A stretch of DNA of 64,000 nt from Ahniella sp. (lineage in GTDB: Bacteria > Pseudomonadota > Gammaproteobacteria > Xanthomonadales > Ahniellaceae), in assembly GCA_016712105.1 (NCBI GenBank), contig JADJRU010000003.1, forward strand, positions 186,001 to 250,000. The letters are read 5' to 3'. Numbering within the stretch: the first letter of the stretch is position 1; every line of letters begins with the position of its first letter. Below are positions 11,371 to 20,335 of this stretch, in pieces. Position numbers and translations under genes: made by a program. Below the pieces are notes generated by a model. The model was not told where the DNA came from and did not search any database. It saw only the letters and a list, made by a program, of their open reading frames with translations.

Positions 11371-13570
11371 TTACGGCAGAATCTGCAGATTGGCCTTGGC
11401 CACTTGTAACCACTTCGCACCTTGTTCGGCGAAGTTGACTTGGACGGTCGCCAACGGACCCTGACCCTGGAAGTTGATCACCACCCCTTCTCCAAACGAG
11501 TGGTGCAGCACCCTTTGTCCGAGTTTGATGGCCGGGATCTCGACCAGATTGCCGCGCAAAAGTCCTCGCTCGGCAAGATACCCTTCAGCACTGCGGCCAA
11601 ACGCACTCGGTCGGCTCACTTGCACCTTCGGCCGGACTTCCATCAGCACGTCTGGCGGGAGATCCGACAAGAACCGCGAAGGTCGGTTGTAGTTCTCGAC
11701 ACCATGCCACCGGCGCGATTCCGCGTAGGTCAGCACCAACTTGCTGCGCGCGCGCGTGATGCCGACATATGCCAGGCGACGTTCCTCTTCGAGCCGGTCG
11801 TCCTGCTCGAGCGATTTCTGGCTGGGAAACAATCCGTCTTCCCAACCGACCAGGAACACCACGGGAAACTCCAGGCCTTTCGCGGAATGTAAGGTCATCA
11901 ACTGCACGCAGTCTTCCCATGCCTCACCTTCGGCTGCGCCCGATTCCAGCGCGGCGTGCGCCAGGAATGCGGCGACTTCGCTCATGCCGGCATCGAGATC
12001 TTCGGGGCTGCGCACGAATCGCGACGCCACGTTGATCAATTCGTCGAGATTTTCCAGGCGTGATTCGGATTGTTCCTTGCCTTCCTGCTCGTAGTGCGCG
12101 CGAAGTCCCGCCAGTTCGATGGCTCGTGTCACGCGCTCGGCCAGTTCGGGCTCACTGCCTTCCGGCTGGATCCGCTCGATCAACTCGGCAAAACCGCGGA
12201 GCGCCGACTTGGCACGCGCGGCCAGCGTGCCGCCTTCGAGTTCGCGCTGCAGGGCATCCCACATCGATATGCTTTCGGCACGAGCGCGGACACGTAATGC
12301 GTCAAGCGTTTTCTCGCCGATGCCGCGGGGCGGTGTGTTCACCGCTCGCTCGAACGAGGCATCGTCGGCGCGCAGGAACGACAAGCGCAAGTAAGCGAGG
12401 GAATCCTTGATTTCGGCGCGTTCGAAGAATCGCAAACCGCCGTAAACCCGATACGGAATCTGTGCAATCACCAAGGCTTCTTCGAACACCCGCGACTGCG
12501 CGTTCGACCGATACAGGATGGCGCAGTCCGACCGGCGCTTGTCTTCCTTCACTGCGGCCTTGATGCGCTCGATGACAAACCGCGCCTCGTCCTGCTCGTT
12601 GAACGCGGCATACAGATCGATGGTGTCGCCCTTGCCAGCCTGGGTCCACAACGTTTTGCCGACGCGCGATGAATTCTTCGCAATCACCGAATTGGCGGCT
12701 TGCAGGATGTTGCCACTGGAACGGTAGTTCTGTTCGAGCCGCAAGGTTGTGGCGCCCGGAAAATCACGCAGGAACTGACGCACGTTTTCGACTTTTGCGC
12801 CACGCCAACCGTAGATCGCCTGGTCGTCGTCACCGACCACGAACACCTGGGCGCTGTTTCCAGCCAGCAGGCGGATCCACGCATATTGAAGTGTGTTCGT
12901 GTCCTGGAACTCGTCGATCAACAGGTATTTGAAGCGTTCGCGGTAGTGGGCAAGCAAGGCCTCATCGTGCAGCCAGAGTTCATGGGCGCAGCAGCAACTC
13001 GGCAAAATCGATCAGGCCGGATCGTTGGCATTGTTGTTCGTAGGCCTGGTAGATGTCGACGAAGGTGCGCGTCGAAGGGTGGTAATCGATATTGATGTGA
13101 TCGGGGCGTTTGCCTTCATCCTTCATGGCGTTGATGAACGCGGCGGCTTGGCGTGCCGGCCATTTCGAGTCATCGAGCCCGAGGCCCTGGATGACACGCT
13201 TCAGCAGTCGCACCTGATCGTCGGAATCGAGAATCTGGAACGTTTCCGGCAGCTTTGCTTCACGATAGTGCTGGCGCAGCAGGCGATGGGCGATGCCGTG
13301 GAAGGTACCGATCCAGAGTCCACGCGTACCTCGGGGCATCAAGGCTTCGGCGCGCTGGCGCATTTCACCTGCGGCCTTGTTCGTGAACGTCACGGCGAGG
13401 ATGGACCAGGGCGAACGCTCCTCGACTTCGGTCAGCCACGCGATCCGATGTGTGAGCACGCGGGTTTTGCCCGATCCAGCGCCAGCGAGCACCAGATAGT
13501 GCCCGGTGCCGGCGGTGACGGCCTGCCGCTGCGCCTCATTCAGAGGATCGATCAGGTAGCTGATGTCCAA
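11371..13570 (-). CDS. uvrD: UvrD, DNA helicase II (apparent frameshift)
   Basis: Superfamily 1 3'-5' helicase of nucleotide excision and mismatch repair. The N-terminal frame (13570-12980) has Walker A LVLAGAGSGKTRVLTHRI and the GTFHGIAHRLLR motif; the second frame (to 11371) has LLIDEFQDTN, GDDDQAIYGWRGA, LEQNYRSSGNIL and LMTLHSAKGLEFP, ending in the UvrD C-terminal Tudor-like region (LGQRVLHHSFGEGVV). The frames break at about 12984-12988, in the DFAELLLR-AHELW segment that is continuous in UvrD proteins, so a one- or two-base indel is needed to restore the protein of about 733 residues. Convergent with recC; 13 bases downstream of the PLP-enzyme gene. Confidence 0.92.
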
Positions 13571-13583
13571 GTGTCGGCCCGCC

Positions 13584-14702
13584 TCAGCCGAGGGCCTGGG
13601 CGAGATCGGCGATGAGATCGTCGGCGTGCTCCAGACCCACGGACAGGCGCAGCAGTCCCGGGGGTGATTTGGGTGGCGAAACTTCGGTGGATTCGCGGTG
13701 TTCGATCAGCGATTCAACACCGCCGAGTGATGTGGCATTCGTGAACAGCCGAACTCGCGAGGCGACCCGCAGCGCGGCATCTCGATCGGCCATCTCGAAA
13801 GAGACCATGCCGCCGAAGCCCGACATCTGACGTGCAGCAACCGCATGCTGCGGATGGCTGGGCAGTCCTGGATAGTGCACTCGCGCAACGTTTGGGTGCG
13901 TGGCCAGGAATGCCGCCACACGGCCGGCGTTCTCGACATGCCGCGCCACGCGCACATGCAAGGTGCGAAGGCCGCGCAAACACAACCAGGCGTTGAACGG
14001 TGCCAGATGGGCACCAAACAGGTGGCGATGATGTTCTGCCCTGCCTGCGAACGCGTCGTCGCGCGCAAACACGAGGGCGCCACCCATGACGTCGGAATGA
14101 CCGCCGATGTATTTGGTGGTCGAGTGCATCACGATGTCGGCGCCAAGTGCGATCGGCTGTTGGAGCATCGGCGATGCGAACGTACTGTCCACGGCGAGTT
14201 GCGCGCCCATCTGTCGGGTCCGATCTGCGATGGCTTCGATGTCTGACACCATCAACCGCGGATTCGATGGGCTTTCCAGCCAGACCAATCGTGTGTTCTC
14301 GGTGATCGCTGCAAGGGTTGCCGCTGTGTCGAAACAATCCATTTCGACCAGTTCGAATCCGCGTGCGGTCAGGTACTCGCGCGCCATGATCCGCGTGCCG
14401 TTGTAGACATCACGCGGGATGATCACCCTGCCCGGCTGATCCAGGGCAGCGAACACGGCCGCAATCGCTGCCATGCCGGACGCGTAGGCGATACTGCGGG
14501 CACCACCTTCGGCCGCGCACAGTGCGGCTTCCAGATCCTGGCCATTGGCATGGGCTTCGCGCTGGTACTCGAAACCACCCGGCAAACGTTCCGCTGCCGG
14601 CCCATGGCGATAGGTGGTGCTCAGGCGAATGGAATCGGCGACTTCGCCGCTGTGGGCGTCAAAACGAACGCCGGCGTGGATCAATCGGGTATCTGGATGC
14701 AT
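13584..14702 (-). CDS. Cys/Met-metabolism PLP-dependent enzyme (cystathionine gamma-synthase/lyase family)
   Basis: Fold-type I PLP enzyme of the trans-sulfuration family, 372 residues. The PLP lysine is K197 in IVMHSTTKYIGGHSDVMGG; upstream are SGMAAI (phosphate binding), VYNGT and WLESPSNP, and the C-terminal block GGVESLIEHRES is typical. Family members act on O-acyl-homoserine, cystathionine or methionine, and the sequence alone does not separate these. The usual YSRxxNPT substrate segment is replaced here by YQREAHANGQ, a departure from the standard synthase pattern. It lies 13 bases before uvrD, probably co-transcribed by chance. No SAM-responsive riboswitch was seen upstream. Confidence 0.85.
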   Translation of the reverse strand: MHPDTRLIHAGVRFDAHSGEVADSIRLSTTYRHGPAAERLPGGFEYQREAHANGQDLEAALCAAEGGARSIAYASGMAAIAAVFAALDQPGRVIIPRDVYNGTRIMAREYLTARGFELVEMDCFDTAATLAAITENTRLVWLESPSNPRLMVSDIEAIADRTRQMGAQLAVDSTFASPMLQQPIALGADIVMHSTTKYIGGHSDVMGGALVFARDDAFAGRAEHHRHLFGAHLAPFNAWLCLRGLRTLHVRVARHVENAGRVAAFLATHPNVARVHYPGLPSHPQHAVAARQMSGFGGMVSFEMADRDAALRVASRVRLFTNATSLGGVESLIEHRESTEVSPPKSPPGLLRLSVGLEHADDLIADLAQALG

Positions 14703-14841
14703 GGGGCGACTCGGTCAGTCCGGCATTATCGCGGCTCGGGCCGTGATCGGATAGTCGTGATGGTCATTCGGTCGTGTGAGATTTCTGTACCGGTCGGCGA
14801 ATCACTCGTGGATGCCCTTCCTTTTCCGTGCCGAGCTGACC

Positions 14842-16080
14842 ATGACCCATACCGCTCCACCCGTTTCCCGAATCCACGGCCTCGATGCCCTGCGCGGCTT
14901 TGCGCTGATTGCCGGTGTTGTCTTGCATCTGTCCCTGTCGTGGCTGCCCGGGTCCGAAAAGTTCTGGCTGGTTTCCGAGACCGACTCGTCGCTGACCTTG
15001 TCGTTCCTGTTCTGGTTTACGCACAGTTGGCGGATGTTGCTGTTTTTCCTGATTGCCGGCTTTTTCGGTCGTCTGCTGCACGAACGATTGGGTACCCGGA
15101 TGTTCATCCGTGACCGGGCCGGCCGCATTGCGACCCCGTTGTTCGCCGGATGGCCGCTGGTCTTTGCAGCAATCATCGTGGTGTTTGTATGGGCAGCATC
15201 GTTCGCGCCTGGCGGGCTTCCGAAAGAACCGCCGCCGGGTCCGAAGTTCACGCCTGACGATTTTCCTTTGACACACCTCTGGTTTCTCTGGTGTCTGCTG
15301 CTTGCCTATGCAGCAATGCTTGGGACACGATGGCTTGTTCATTGGGTCGATCGGGGTGGATCGTTCGCACGATTTGGCGATCGGGTCATCGGTGTGCTGC
15401 TGTTTCCGGGCATGATTCTGATCCTGGTGGGTCCACTTGCTTACGCGCTGACGCAACACCCCAAGTGGTTGCCATGGTTCGGCATTCCGACGCCCGACCA
15501 TTCGCTGTATCCGAACCTGCCCGCCGTGATCGGCTATGGCTCGGCTTTTGTTTTCGGGTGGTTGTTGCAACGACAGCCGCAAGCGTTGGGCGCGGTTGCT
15601 CGTTGGACGTGGTGGAACGTGTGCCTGGCCGTCGTTTTTTCGGTGAGCGCCGTTTCCCTGGTTGGTCTGGAACCCATCAAGGTTGAATTGGCTGACGATC
15701 ACGTTCTCGCCTTGTACGCGATTCTTTATGTCGGCACCGGTTGGACCACCACCATGGCGCTACTGGGTCTGGCCTTGCGATACCTCACGGGGGAGTCGCT
15801 GGCCCGACGGTATCTGGCTGATGCGTCGTACTGGATCTATTTGGCGCACTTGCCGGTGGTGATGGCGGCGAGTGTCGTTGCCAGTCGCGTCCATGGTCCC
15901 TGGTGGCTTGAGTTTCCTGTTTGCCTGATTGGCAGCCTCGCGGTTCTGCTTGGGACCTATCACGTATTCGTCCGCTACAGTGCACTGGGCGTGATGCTGC
16001 ACGGCAAACGGAGACATCGGGAGGTGACTCGGACCGCTGCGGATACACCCTGCAACCCCGGGACTCCTGCCACACCATGA
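14842..16080 (+). CDS. Membrane acyltransferase, OpgC/acyltransferase-3 type
   Basis: A 412-residue integral membrane protein of the acyltransferase-3 superfamily with about ten hydrophobic helices. It opens with the diagnostic RIHGLDALRGFALIAGVVLH, holding the catalytic-type histidine at the end of helix 1, and near the C-terminus has YLADASYWIYLAHLPVVM as in OpgC-like proteins. Relatives transfer acyl or succinyl groups to periplasmic glucans or lipids; the substrate here cannot be told. ATG 14842 is preferred over the upstream in-frame ATG at 14776 because it begins just before the conserved helix. Its stop overlaps the sigma factor start (ATGA). Confidence 0.82.
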   Translation: MTHTAPPVSRIHGLDALRGFALIAGVVLHLSLSWLPGSEKFWLVSETDSSLTLSFLFWFTHSWRMLLFFLIAGFFGRLLHERLGTRMFIRDRAGRIATPLFAGWPLVFAAIIVVFVWAASFAPGGLPKEPPPGPKFTPDDFPLTHLWFLWCLLLAYAAMLGTRWLVHWVDRGGSFARFGDRVIGVLLFPGMILILVGPLAYALTQHPKWLPWFGIPTPDHSLYPNLPAVIGYGSAFVFGWLLQRQPQALGAVARWTWWNVCLAVVFSVSAVSLVGLEPIKVELADDHVLALYAILYVGTGWTTTMALLGLALRYLTGESLARRYLADASYWIYLAHLPVVMAASVVASRVHGPWWLEFPVCLIGSLAVLLGTYHVFVRYSALGVMLHGKRRHREVTRTAADTPCNPGTPATP

Positions 16081-16568
16081 TCCAGCAGTCATTCCTTGCC
16101 GCGATCCAACCACATCGCGGCATGCTCATCCAGATTGCATCGGCCTGGTGTGCCGTTCGCGAGGATCGGCATGACCTGATTCAGGACATGCTGGTCGAAT
16201 TGTGGCGTGCCTACCCTCGATATGACCCCGCAAAACCGTTCAGCACGTTCATGTATCGCGTGGCCTTGAACGTGGCGATCTCGGCAAGCCGAAGTCGATC
16301 ACGTCGCCCCGTGGCTGCTGCGTCCTTCCATGATCCCGGGTTTGATCTGGCAGCTGCCGACCAGGATCTGGCGAGCGGCGACGATGACTTGCAGGCTCTG
16401 TCCGAATTGTTGCGTCGACTCGAGCCCGTGGATCGAGGGCTCTTGCTGCTTTACCTCGCCGGCCATGGCCAGAATGAGATTGCCGAGACACTGGGCATCA
16501 GTGTCAGCAACGTTTCGACTCGATTGCACCGACTCAAACTGAAACTGTCACAGGGAGCCAAACCATGA
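16077..16568 (+). CDS. ECF-type RNA polymerase sigma factor
   Basis: A 163-residue sigma-70 family factor of the extracytoplasmic type. Region 2 is seen in DLIQDMLVELWRAYPRYDP and the FMYRVALNVAISASRSRSRR core-binding stretch; region 4 is the helix-turn-helix GQNEIAETLGISVSNVSTRL. Start ATG 16077 overlaps the acyltransferase stop, so translation is coupled, and the stop overlaps the next gene by ATGA. The tight coupling to a downstream membrane protein suggests sigma/anti-sigma control, although the partner lacks a recognisable anti-sigma domain. Its regulon is unknown. Confidence 0.9.
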   Translation: MIQQSFLAAIQPHRGMLIQIASAWCAVREDRHDLIQDMLVELWRAYPRYDPAKPFSTFMYRVALNVAISASRSRSRRPVAAASFHDPGFDLAAADQDLASGDDDLQALSELLRRLEPVDRGLLLLYLAGHGQNEIAETLGISVSNVSTRLHRLKLKLSQGAKP

Positions 16569-17755
16569 ATCCAATCGACCTCGAATCAGCGCGGTCACGG
16601 TGGCAGGCTCAAGGCCGGAAGTTGGGCGACCATCTGCAGTTGGATGCCGAACGTCTCACACTGCTGCTGTCAAAACGGACGGCGACCAGTCTGGAGCGAC
16701 GGCGGCTGAGCTTGATGAGCTCGATGGCGTGGTCTGGCCTCTGTCTGGGTGCTTTGGTCTGGTTCTGCATTGCTGTTCGGGATGTGCCTTACCAAGTGAT
16801 GGCCAGCGTACTGGGCATGTTTGCCTTCGCGGCCCTGTTGCAGTCCCTGAGCGAGCTTCGCGCATTGAGGGCCCTGCCCGGAACTTTGTCGCCGACCGAG
16901 GCGATGGACTTGGTATGTTCGCTTCGCCTCCGGGAAGTTGCGTTGGTTCGCGCCATGTTGTCCTGTTCGGTACTTCTGTGGTGGCCTTTTCTGCTGGTGA
17001 TCGCACGCAGCCTGGGGGTTGATCTACTGCGACGACTGGATCCTTCCGTGACCCTGGTGCATGTCGGCCTCGGCTTGCTCGTCTTGCTGCCGATCTGGTG
17101 GGTCTTGCGCTGGTTCGAGCGCCGGCGTGACGAGGGTGATGACCTTGAACGGTCGAGTTCAGGTGGTGATGCGCTGCTGGAAATTGCCTGGCAATACCGA
17201 ACCCTGATCCAGATGGGCAACTCGTCGGAAACAGCCGATCTGAAACCGGTCAGCGATCAGTCACTGGCCTTCGCCAGACAACTTCAGCGCAGGCTTCAAT
17301 GGGGATGTGTCCTGTGTGGCACGGTGTTGCTGCTGAACGGCGGTCACATGGTGCACCGCGGCGGCGAGTGGATGGTGCTCACGAGCGGCATCGTGTTCCA
17401 GCTGTCGGTGGTGACATGGATGGTCACTACCATCATGGCCGCCGAGCAGTGGCGCCATTTGCGGCAATCCGAACCAATACTCGCCGTTTGGAAGCGTCGG
17501 GTACCTCAACTCCTGCGACGGCGCGCCGAGGCAGTGGGCTTGGCAACACAACTGGCGCCCTTGGCGCTCGCGAATGGACTGGTGAGTTGGCTCGGGACCA
17601 ACATGATCACCTCGGTGCTCTTGCTTCTGGCGGGTCTGGTGATCGCCTGGATCCTCGGTCCTTCGGCGTCCGACGGCACAGTGCGCGGCTTTATGCGCAC
17701 CCGCCTTGCCTGGTTGCTGTCGTTCGGGACGGTTCAAACGGTTGAGCCCGAATAG
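16565..17755 (+). CDS. Multi-pass membrane protein, possible anti-sigma factor
   Basis: I do not recognise a named family. The 396-residue protein has a soluble N-terminal stretch of about 50 residues (DLESARSRWQAQGRKLGDHL...), then six or seven hydrophobic segments in two groups separated by a charged cytoplasmic-type loop (ERRRDEGDDLERSSSGG). It is coupled to the sigma factor by a four-base ATGA overlap. An N-terminal helix ahead of membrane segments, encoded directly after an ECF sigma gene, is the usual layout of an anti-sigma factor, so that role is plausible. No zinc-binding HxxxCxxC motif is present. Confidence 0.6.
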   Translation: MNPIDLESARSRWQAQGRKLGDHLQLDAERLTLLLSKRTATSLERRRLSLMSSMAWSGLCLGALVWFCIAVRDVPYQVMASVLGMFAFAALLQSLSELRALRALPGTLSPTEAMDLVCSLRLREVALVRAMLSCSVLLWWPFLLVIARSLGVDLLRRLDPSVTLVHVGLGLLVLLPIWWVLRWFERRRDEGDDLERSSSGGDALLEIAWQYRTLIQMGNSSETADLKPVSDQSLAFARQLQRRLQWGCVLCGTVLLLNGGHMVHRGGEWMVLTSGIVFQLSVVTWMVTTIMAAEQWRHLRQSEPILAVWKRRVPQLLRRRAEAVGLATQLAPLALANGLVSWLGTNMITSVLLLLAGLVIAWILGPSASDGTVRGFMRTRLAWLLSFGTVQTVEPE

Positions 17756-17990
17756 ACCCTCCGGTGATCACGATGAGGTCGGACCAGTTGGAGATCGTTT
17801 GCGTGTTGTGCCTGTGCCAGGACCTCCATGGACGAGGACCATGAAGCAAAAGGACTTCGCCAGGACGCGTCTACGGAAATTCACGCTGACATCTCGTGAG
17901 TCGACATCCCAACCAATGTCGACACTCGTTCCGATGATCCCGAGGCATCCTTGGGGCGCAAGAACGCGCCGTTCAGGGACCCGTTACCGA

Positions 17991-18440
17991 TCAGTTCGTG
18001 CCAGTTCGGCAAATCGTGGAGAGGAAGTGCTGCGGGATTGCCGCACTGGTGCAGGTCCACGTGATGCTGCCGGCGGTGGAAGTCGGCGTCCAGACGAGGG
18101 AGAGGTTGTTGATCTGCGCATTCGCGCGGCGAGGTGCCGTGGACGAGTAGGTACATTCAATCGAGCCACCTGCGCCAACTTCCACTTCTCCGACGAACTT
18201 GCCAACGATGTCCGTGGATGCCGGTAGACCGGCAACCAGATTGTCACCCGGAAACCCGCCGGTATTCTGGAAGAACTCGGTCACTGCCGTTTTCGCAGGG
18301 GAAACCAGCGCGGAACACTCCGCAATCTGCGCCCTCACGATGTAGTTCTGGTAAGCGGGCAAAGCAATCGCCGCCAGAATCGCGATAATCGCCACAACAA
18401 TCATCAGTTCGATCAGCGTGAAACCGGCATCGCGACGCAT
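17991..18440 (-). CDS. Type IV pilin, divergent paralogue
   Basis: A 149-residue prepilin. The short leader MRRDAG precedes FTLIELMIVVAIIAILAAIA, the prepilin-peptidase site (G-F cleavage) and N-terminal helix of type IVa pilins, with the required Glu at mature position 5. The C-terminal half carries a cysteine pair (CTYS...WTCTSA) and a final Cys near the end. It differs strongly from the two pilins at 18923 and 19848 after the helix. ATG 18440 is used; the TTG at 18449 would lengthen the leader without a better ribosome site. A strong sigma-54 promoter lies 40 bases upstream. It may be a minor or alternative major pilin. Confidence 0.92.
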   Translation of the reverse strand: MRRDAGFTLIELMIVVAIIAILAAIALPAYQNYIVRAQIAECSALVSPAKTAVTEFFQNTGGFPGDNLVAGLPASTDIVGKFVGEVEVGAGGSIECTYSSTAPRRANAQINNLSLVWTPTSTAGSITWTCTSAAIPQHFLSTICRTGTN

Positions 18441-18475
18441 GTTTGGCAACTCTGCATTTGTGAGTGTTTATTGCT

Positions 18476-18495
18476 GGAAGCAACGTTTGTGCCAG
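18476..18495 (-). promoter_or_regulatory. Sigma-54 promoter of the divergent pilin gene
   Basis: On the minus strand the sequence TGGCACAAACGTTGCTT matches the sigma-54 consensus TGGCAC-N5-TTGCW exactly. The GG element is at 18493-18492 and the GC at 18481-18480, ten bases apart. The pilin ATG at 18440 is 40 bases downstream. PilR, a sigma-54 activator, is encoded at 21084. Confidence 0.88.
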
Positions 18496-18572
18496 TTCGC
18501 AACTTCTGCATCGGTTCAATTGTGAGTTTTGTCGAATCGCCTTGTGTGGGTGCACCCAGACCAGCACACACA

Positions 18573-18599
18573 CTGACAATTCCTGCCGGTTTTTGTCAG
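18573..18599. promoter_or_regulatory. Inverted repeat, probable PilR upstream activating site
   Basis: CTGACAA (18573-18579) and its exact complement TTGTCAG (18593-18599) are separated by 13 bases. The pair is about 80-105 bases upstream of the sigma-54 GG element, the usual distance for an enhancer bound by an NtrC-type activator. The half sites contain TGTC, the core reported for PilR sites upstream of pilA in Pseudomonas. Assignment to PilR is inference. Confidence 0.5.
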
Positions 18600-18871
18600 G
18601 CCGCCCATCCAGAGGAGTATTTGACCCGGTTTGTCAGACCCGCCAAGGCATCACCGACGTACCGGTCTTCACAAACCTGGCGCCCCTTCGCTCAGGCAAC
18701 CAATCTTCCTCGCTTCTCTGCCAACCAGAGTTGGGGTTGCCCCGTTTCGTGCCACTGGAACACGAGGCCAAGTCAGTTCCTGGTCTGATCGCTGCCATCA
18801 CCGGTGTGACTGGACGAAGTGCTACACGACCGCCTGATCGGAGAAGTTCCTTGAGGGCACTCCTTGCGCCC

Positions 18872-18900
18872 AAAGAAAAAGGGCGCCGAAGCGCCCTTTT
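18872..18900 (-). terminator. Rho-independent terminator of the middle pilin gene
   Basis: On the minus strand a perfect GGGCGC-TTCG-GCGCCC hairpin (18896-18881) is followed by a T-rich tract (TTTTTCTTT, 18880-18872). It lies 27 bases after the pilin stop at 18923. The TTCG tetraloop and T tract make this a strong intrinsic terminator. Confidence 0.9.
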
Positions 18901-18922
18901 CCCTTGAGTACTGCAATGTTGC

Positions 18923-19360
18923 TTAGTTCGTGCCAGCGCGGCACAAGGTCGGCAGGTATTGCGCCGGGATGGCGGACGCGCAAGTCCACACCACGCTGCC
19001 GGCGTTGGTGAAGTCAGGCGTCAGCGTCAGGGTGGTAGCAGCGATCGTCGTGTTGGCGCGGTTGCCGAATGTGCACGTGATCGCACCGCCGCCACCGACG
19101 GCAACTTGCGTGATGTACTTACCGACGATGGCGCCGGAAGCGGCCAGGCCAGCTGCAGCATTCGTGCTCGGGGCGGTACCGGTATTCTGGAAGGTTTCGG
19201 CAACAGCCGTCTTGGCGCCCGAAGCGAGCGTCGGGCATTCACCCACCTGCGCACGGATCGTGTAGTCCTGGTAAGCCGGGAGGGCGATTGCGGCGAGAAT
19301 GGCGATGATCGCGACAACGATCATCAGTTCGATAAGGGTAAAGCCTTGGTTGTTCTTCAT
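18923..19360 (-). CDS. Type IV pilin, tandem copy 1
   Basis: A 145-residue type IVa prepilin: leader MKNNQG, then FTLIELMIVVAIIAILAAIA with Glu5, followed by a variable globular domain and a cysteine pair near the C-terminus (WTCASA...LCRAGTN). It differs from the pilin at 19848 by only a handful of residues (for example APST/APTT, GGGG/GANG, PDFTN/PNFAN), so the two arose by recent tandem duplication. It has its own sigma-54 promoter and terminator, so each copy is an independent unit. Likely a major pilin; which copy is used more cannot be told. Confidence 0.95.
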   Translation of the reverse strand: MKNNQGFTLIELMIVVAIIAILAAIALPAYQDYTIRAQVGECPTLASGAKTAVAETFQNTGTAPSTNAAAGLAASGAIVGKYITQVAVGGGGAITCTFGNRANTTIAATTLTLTPDFTNAGSVVWTCASAIPAQYLPTLCRAGTN

Positions 19361-19410
19361 GGTGTCATTCCTTCAGAGTGGTAGAGCGGCCTAGCCCGCA
19401 GAGAAGAAAT

Positions 19411-19428
19411 TAGCACAGCCCGTGCCAA
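19411..19428 (-). promoter_or_regulatory. Sigma-54 promoter of tandem pilin copy 1
   Basis: Minus-strand TTGGCACGGGCTGTGCTA has GG, a ten-base gap and GC, as required for sigma-54, and is nearly identical to the element before the second copy. The gene starts about 50 bases downstream at 19360. Confidence 0.85.
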
Positions 19429-19800
19429 TGTCGACTGGAGGCTCAGCTCTGGCTCGCCCATTTGGGGATATTTTGCAATTGATTCGCACACGCTTGCTTC
19501 AAGATTTTTCGGCGGTCACTACATACTTCGCCGCATGTTGTTCACGATCGGACTCCGAGCTCTGCTGGCCCGACCATCCTTGTGGAATCCGAACCGCATA
19601 CTCCCCATCCCTGAGGTCTGGTGTCTGGCGCGTAACGAATGCACGGATCAATGTCGCCAGCCCGCATCGTCGGTGCACCATCGACTGAGATCATTGAACT
19701 GTTGGGTAGCGGTGAGAACCCGGCGACCATTCGGTCAAGGCTGCCCGAAATCAGCAACAGTCAAGAAAGGGGCGCCCGACCGCACATGCCTTGCCCAAAG

Positions 19801-19825
19801 AAAAAGGGGGCCGAAGCGCCCTTTC
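19801..19825 (-). terminator. Degenerate terminator of tandem pilin copy 2
   Basis: This is the counterpart of the terminator at 18872, but one stem base has changed: minus strand GGGCGC-TTCG-GCCCCC leaves a mismatch inside the six-pair stem. The T tract (TTTTTCTTT) is kept. Termination should be weaker, so some transcripts may read through toward the other pilin gene. Confidence 0.65.
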
Positions 19826-19847
19826 CCCTGGATGACTGCAATGTTGC

Positions 19848-20285
19848 TTAGTTCGTGCCAGCGCGGCACAAGGTCGGCAGGTATTGCGCCGGGATGGCGG
19901 ACGCGCAGGTCCACACCACGCTGCCGGCGTTCGCGAAGTTCGGCGTCAGCGTCAGGGTGGTGGCAGCGATCGTCGTGTTGGCGCGATTGCCGAACGTACA
20001 AGTGATCGCACCGTTGGCACCGACAGCGACCTGCGTGATGTACTTGCCGACAATGGCGCCCGAAGCGGCCAGGCCAGCAGCAGCGTTGGTGGTCGGTGCC
20101 GTACCGGTGTTCTGGAAGGTTTCGGCAACAGCCGTCTTGGCGCCCGAAGCGAGCGTCGGGCATTCACCCACCTGCGCACGGATCGTGTAGTCCTGGTAAG
20201 CCGGGAGGGCGATCGCAGCGAGAATGGCGATGATCGCGACAACGATCATCAGTTCAATCAGGGTAAAGCCTTGGTTGTTCTTCAT
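19848..20285 (-). CDS. Type IV pilin, tandem copy 2
   Basis: A 145-residue type IVa prepilin almost identical to the product of 18923-19360. Leader MKNNQG, processing site before FTLIELMIVV, Glu5, N-terminal helix, and C-terminal cysteines are all present. ATG 20285 gives the canonical short leader; the frame runs further up to 20393 but that overlaps tfpZ. It is closest to tfpZ and pilR, the usual neighbours of the main pilin gene, and has its own sigma-54 promoter 53 bases upstream. Confidence 0.95.
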   Translation of the reverse strand: MKNNQGFTLIELMIVVAIIAILAAIALPAYQDYTIRAQVGECPTLASGAKTAVAETFQNTGTAPTTNAAAGLAASGAIVGKYITQVAVGANGAITCTFGNRANTTIAATTLTLTPNFANAGSVVWTCASAIPAQYLPTLCRAGTN

Positions 20286-20335
20286 GGAGTCATTCCTCAA
20301 AAATAGGGTCGGCGGGCTAGTCCGCATGAGAAATC

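Larger units (their letters stand above)
18441..18922. other. Intergenic control region between pilin genes
   Basis: This 482-base stretch holds the sigma-54 promoter and a probable PilR site for the pilin on its left, and the terminator of the pilin on its right. Between about 18600 and 18870 nothing supportable was found; the open frames there (for example 18634-18873 minus) have no family resemblance and no ribosome site. Confidence 0.6.
19361..19847. other. Intergenic region between the tandem pilin copies
   Basis: This 487-base stretch has the sigma-54 promoter of the left copy near 19411 and the degenerate terminator of the right copy near 19806. The interval 19430-19795 holds no gene I can support. 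A 71-codon minus-strand frame (19542-19757) shows no family features. The segment has no counterpart beside the other copy, so the duplication covers promoter, gene and terminator only. Confidence 0.55.

Noticed and set aside
14703..14841. A SAM- or SAH-responsive riboswitch before the Cys/Met PLP enzyme
   Set aside because: No conserved riboswitch core could be matched in this short divergent region.
18634..18873. A 79-codon minus-strand frame upstream of the divergent pilin
   Set aside because: It starts inside the terminator tract of the neighbouring pilin and has no family resemblance.
19542..19757. A 71-codon minus-strand frame between the tandem pilin genes
   Set aside because: No ribosome site, no recognisable domain, and it begins without a promoter between two terminated units.
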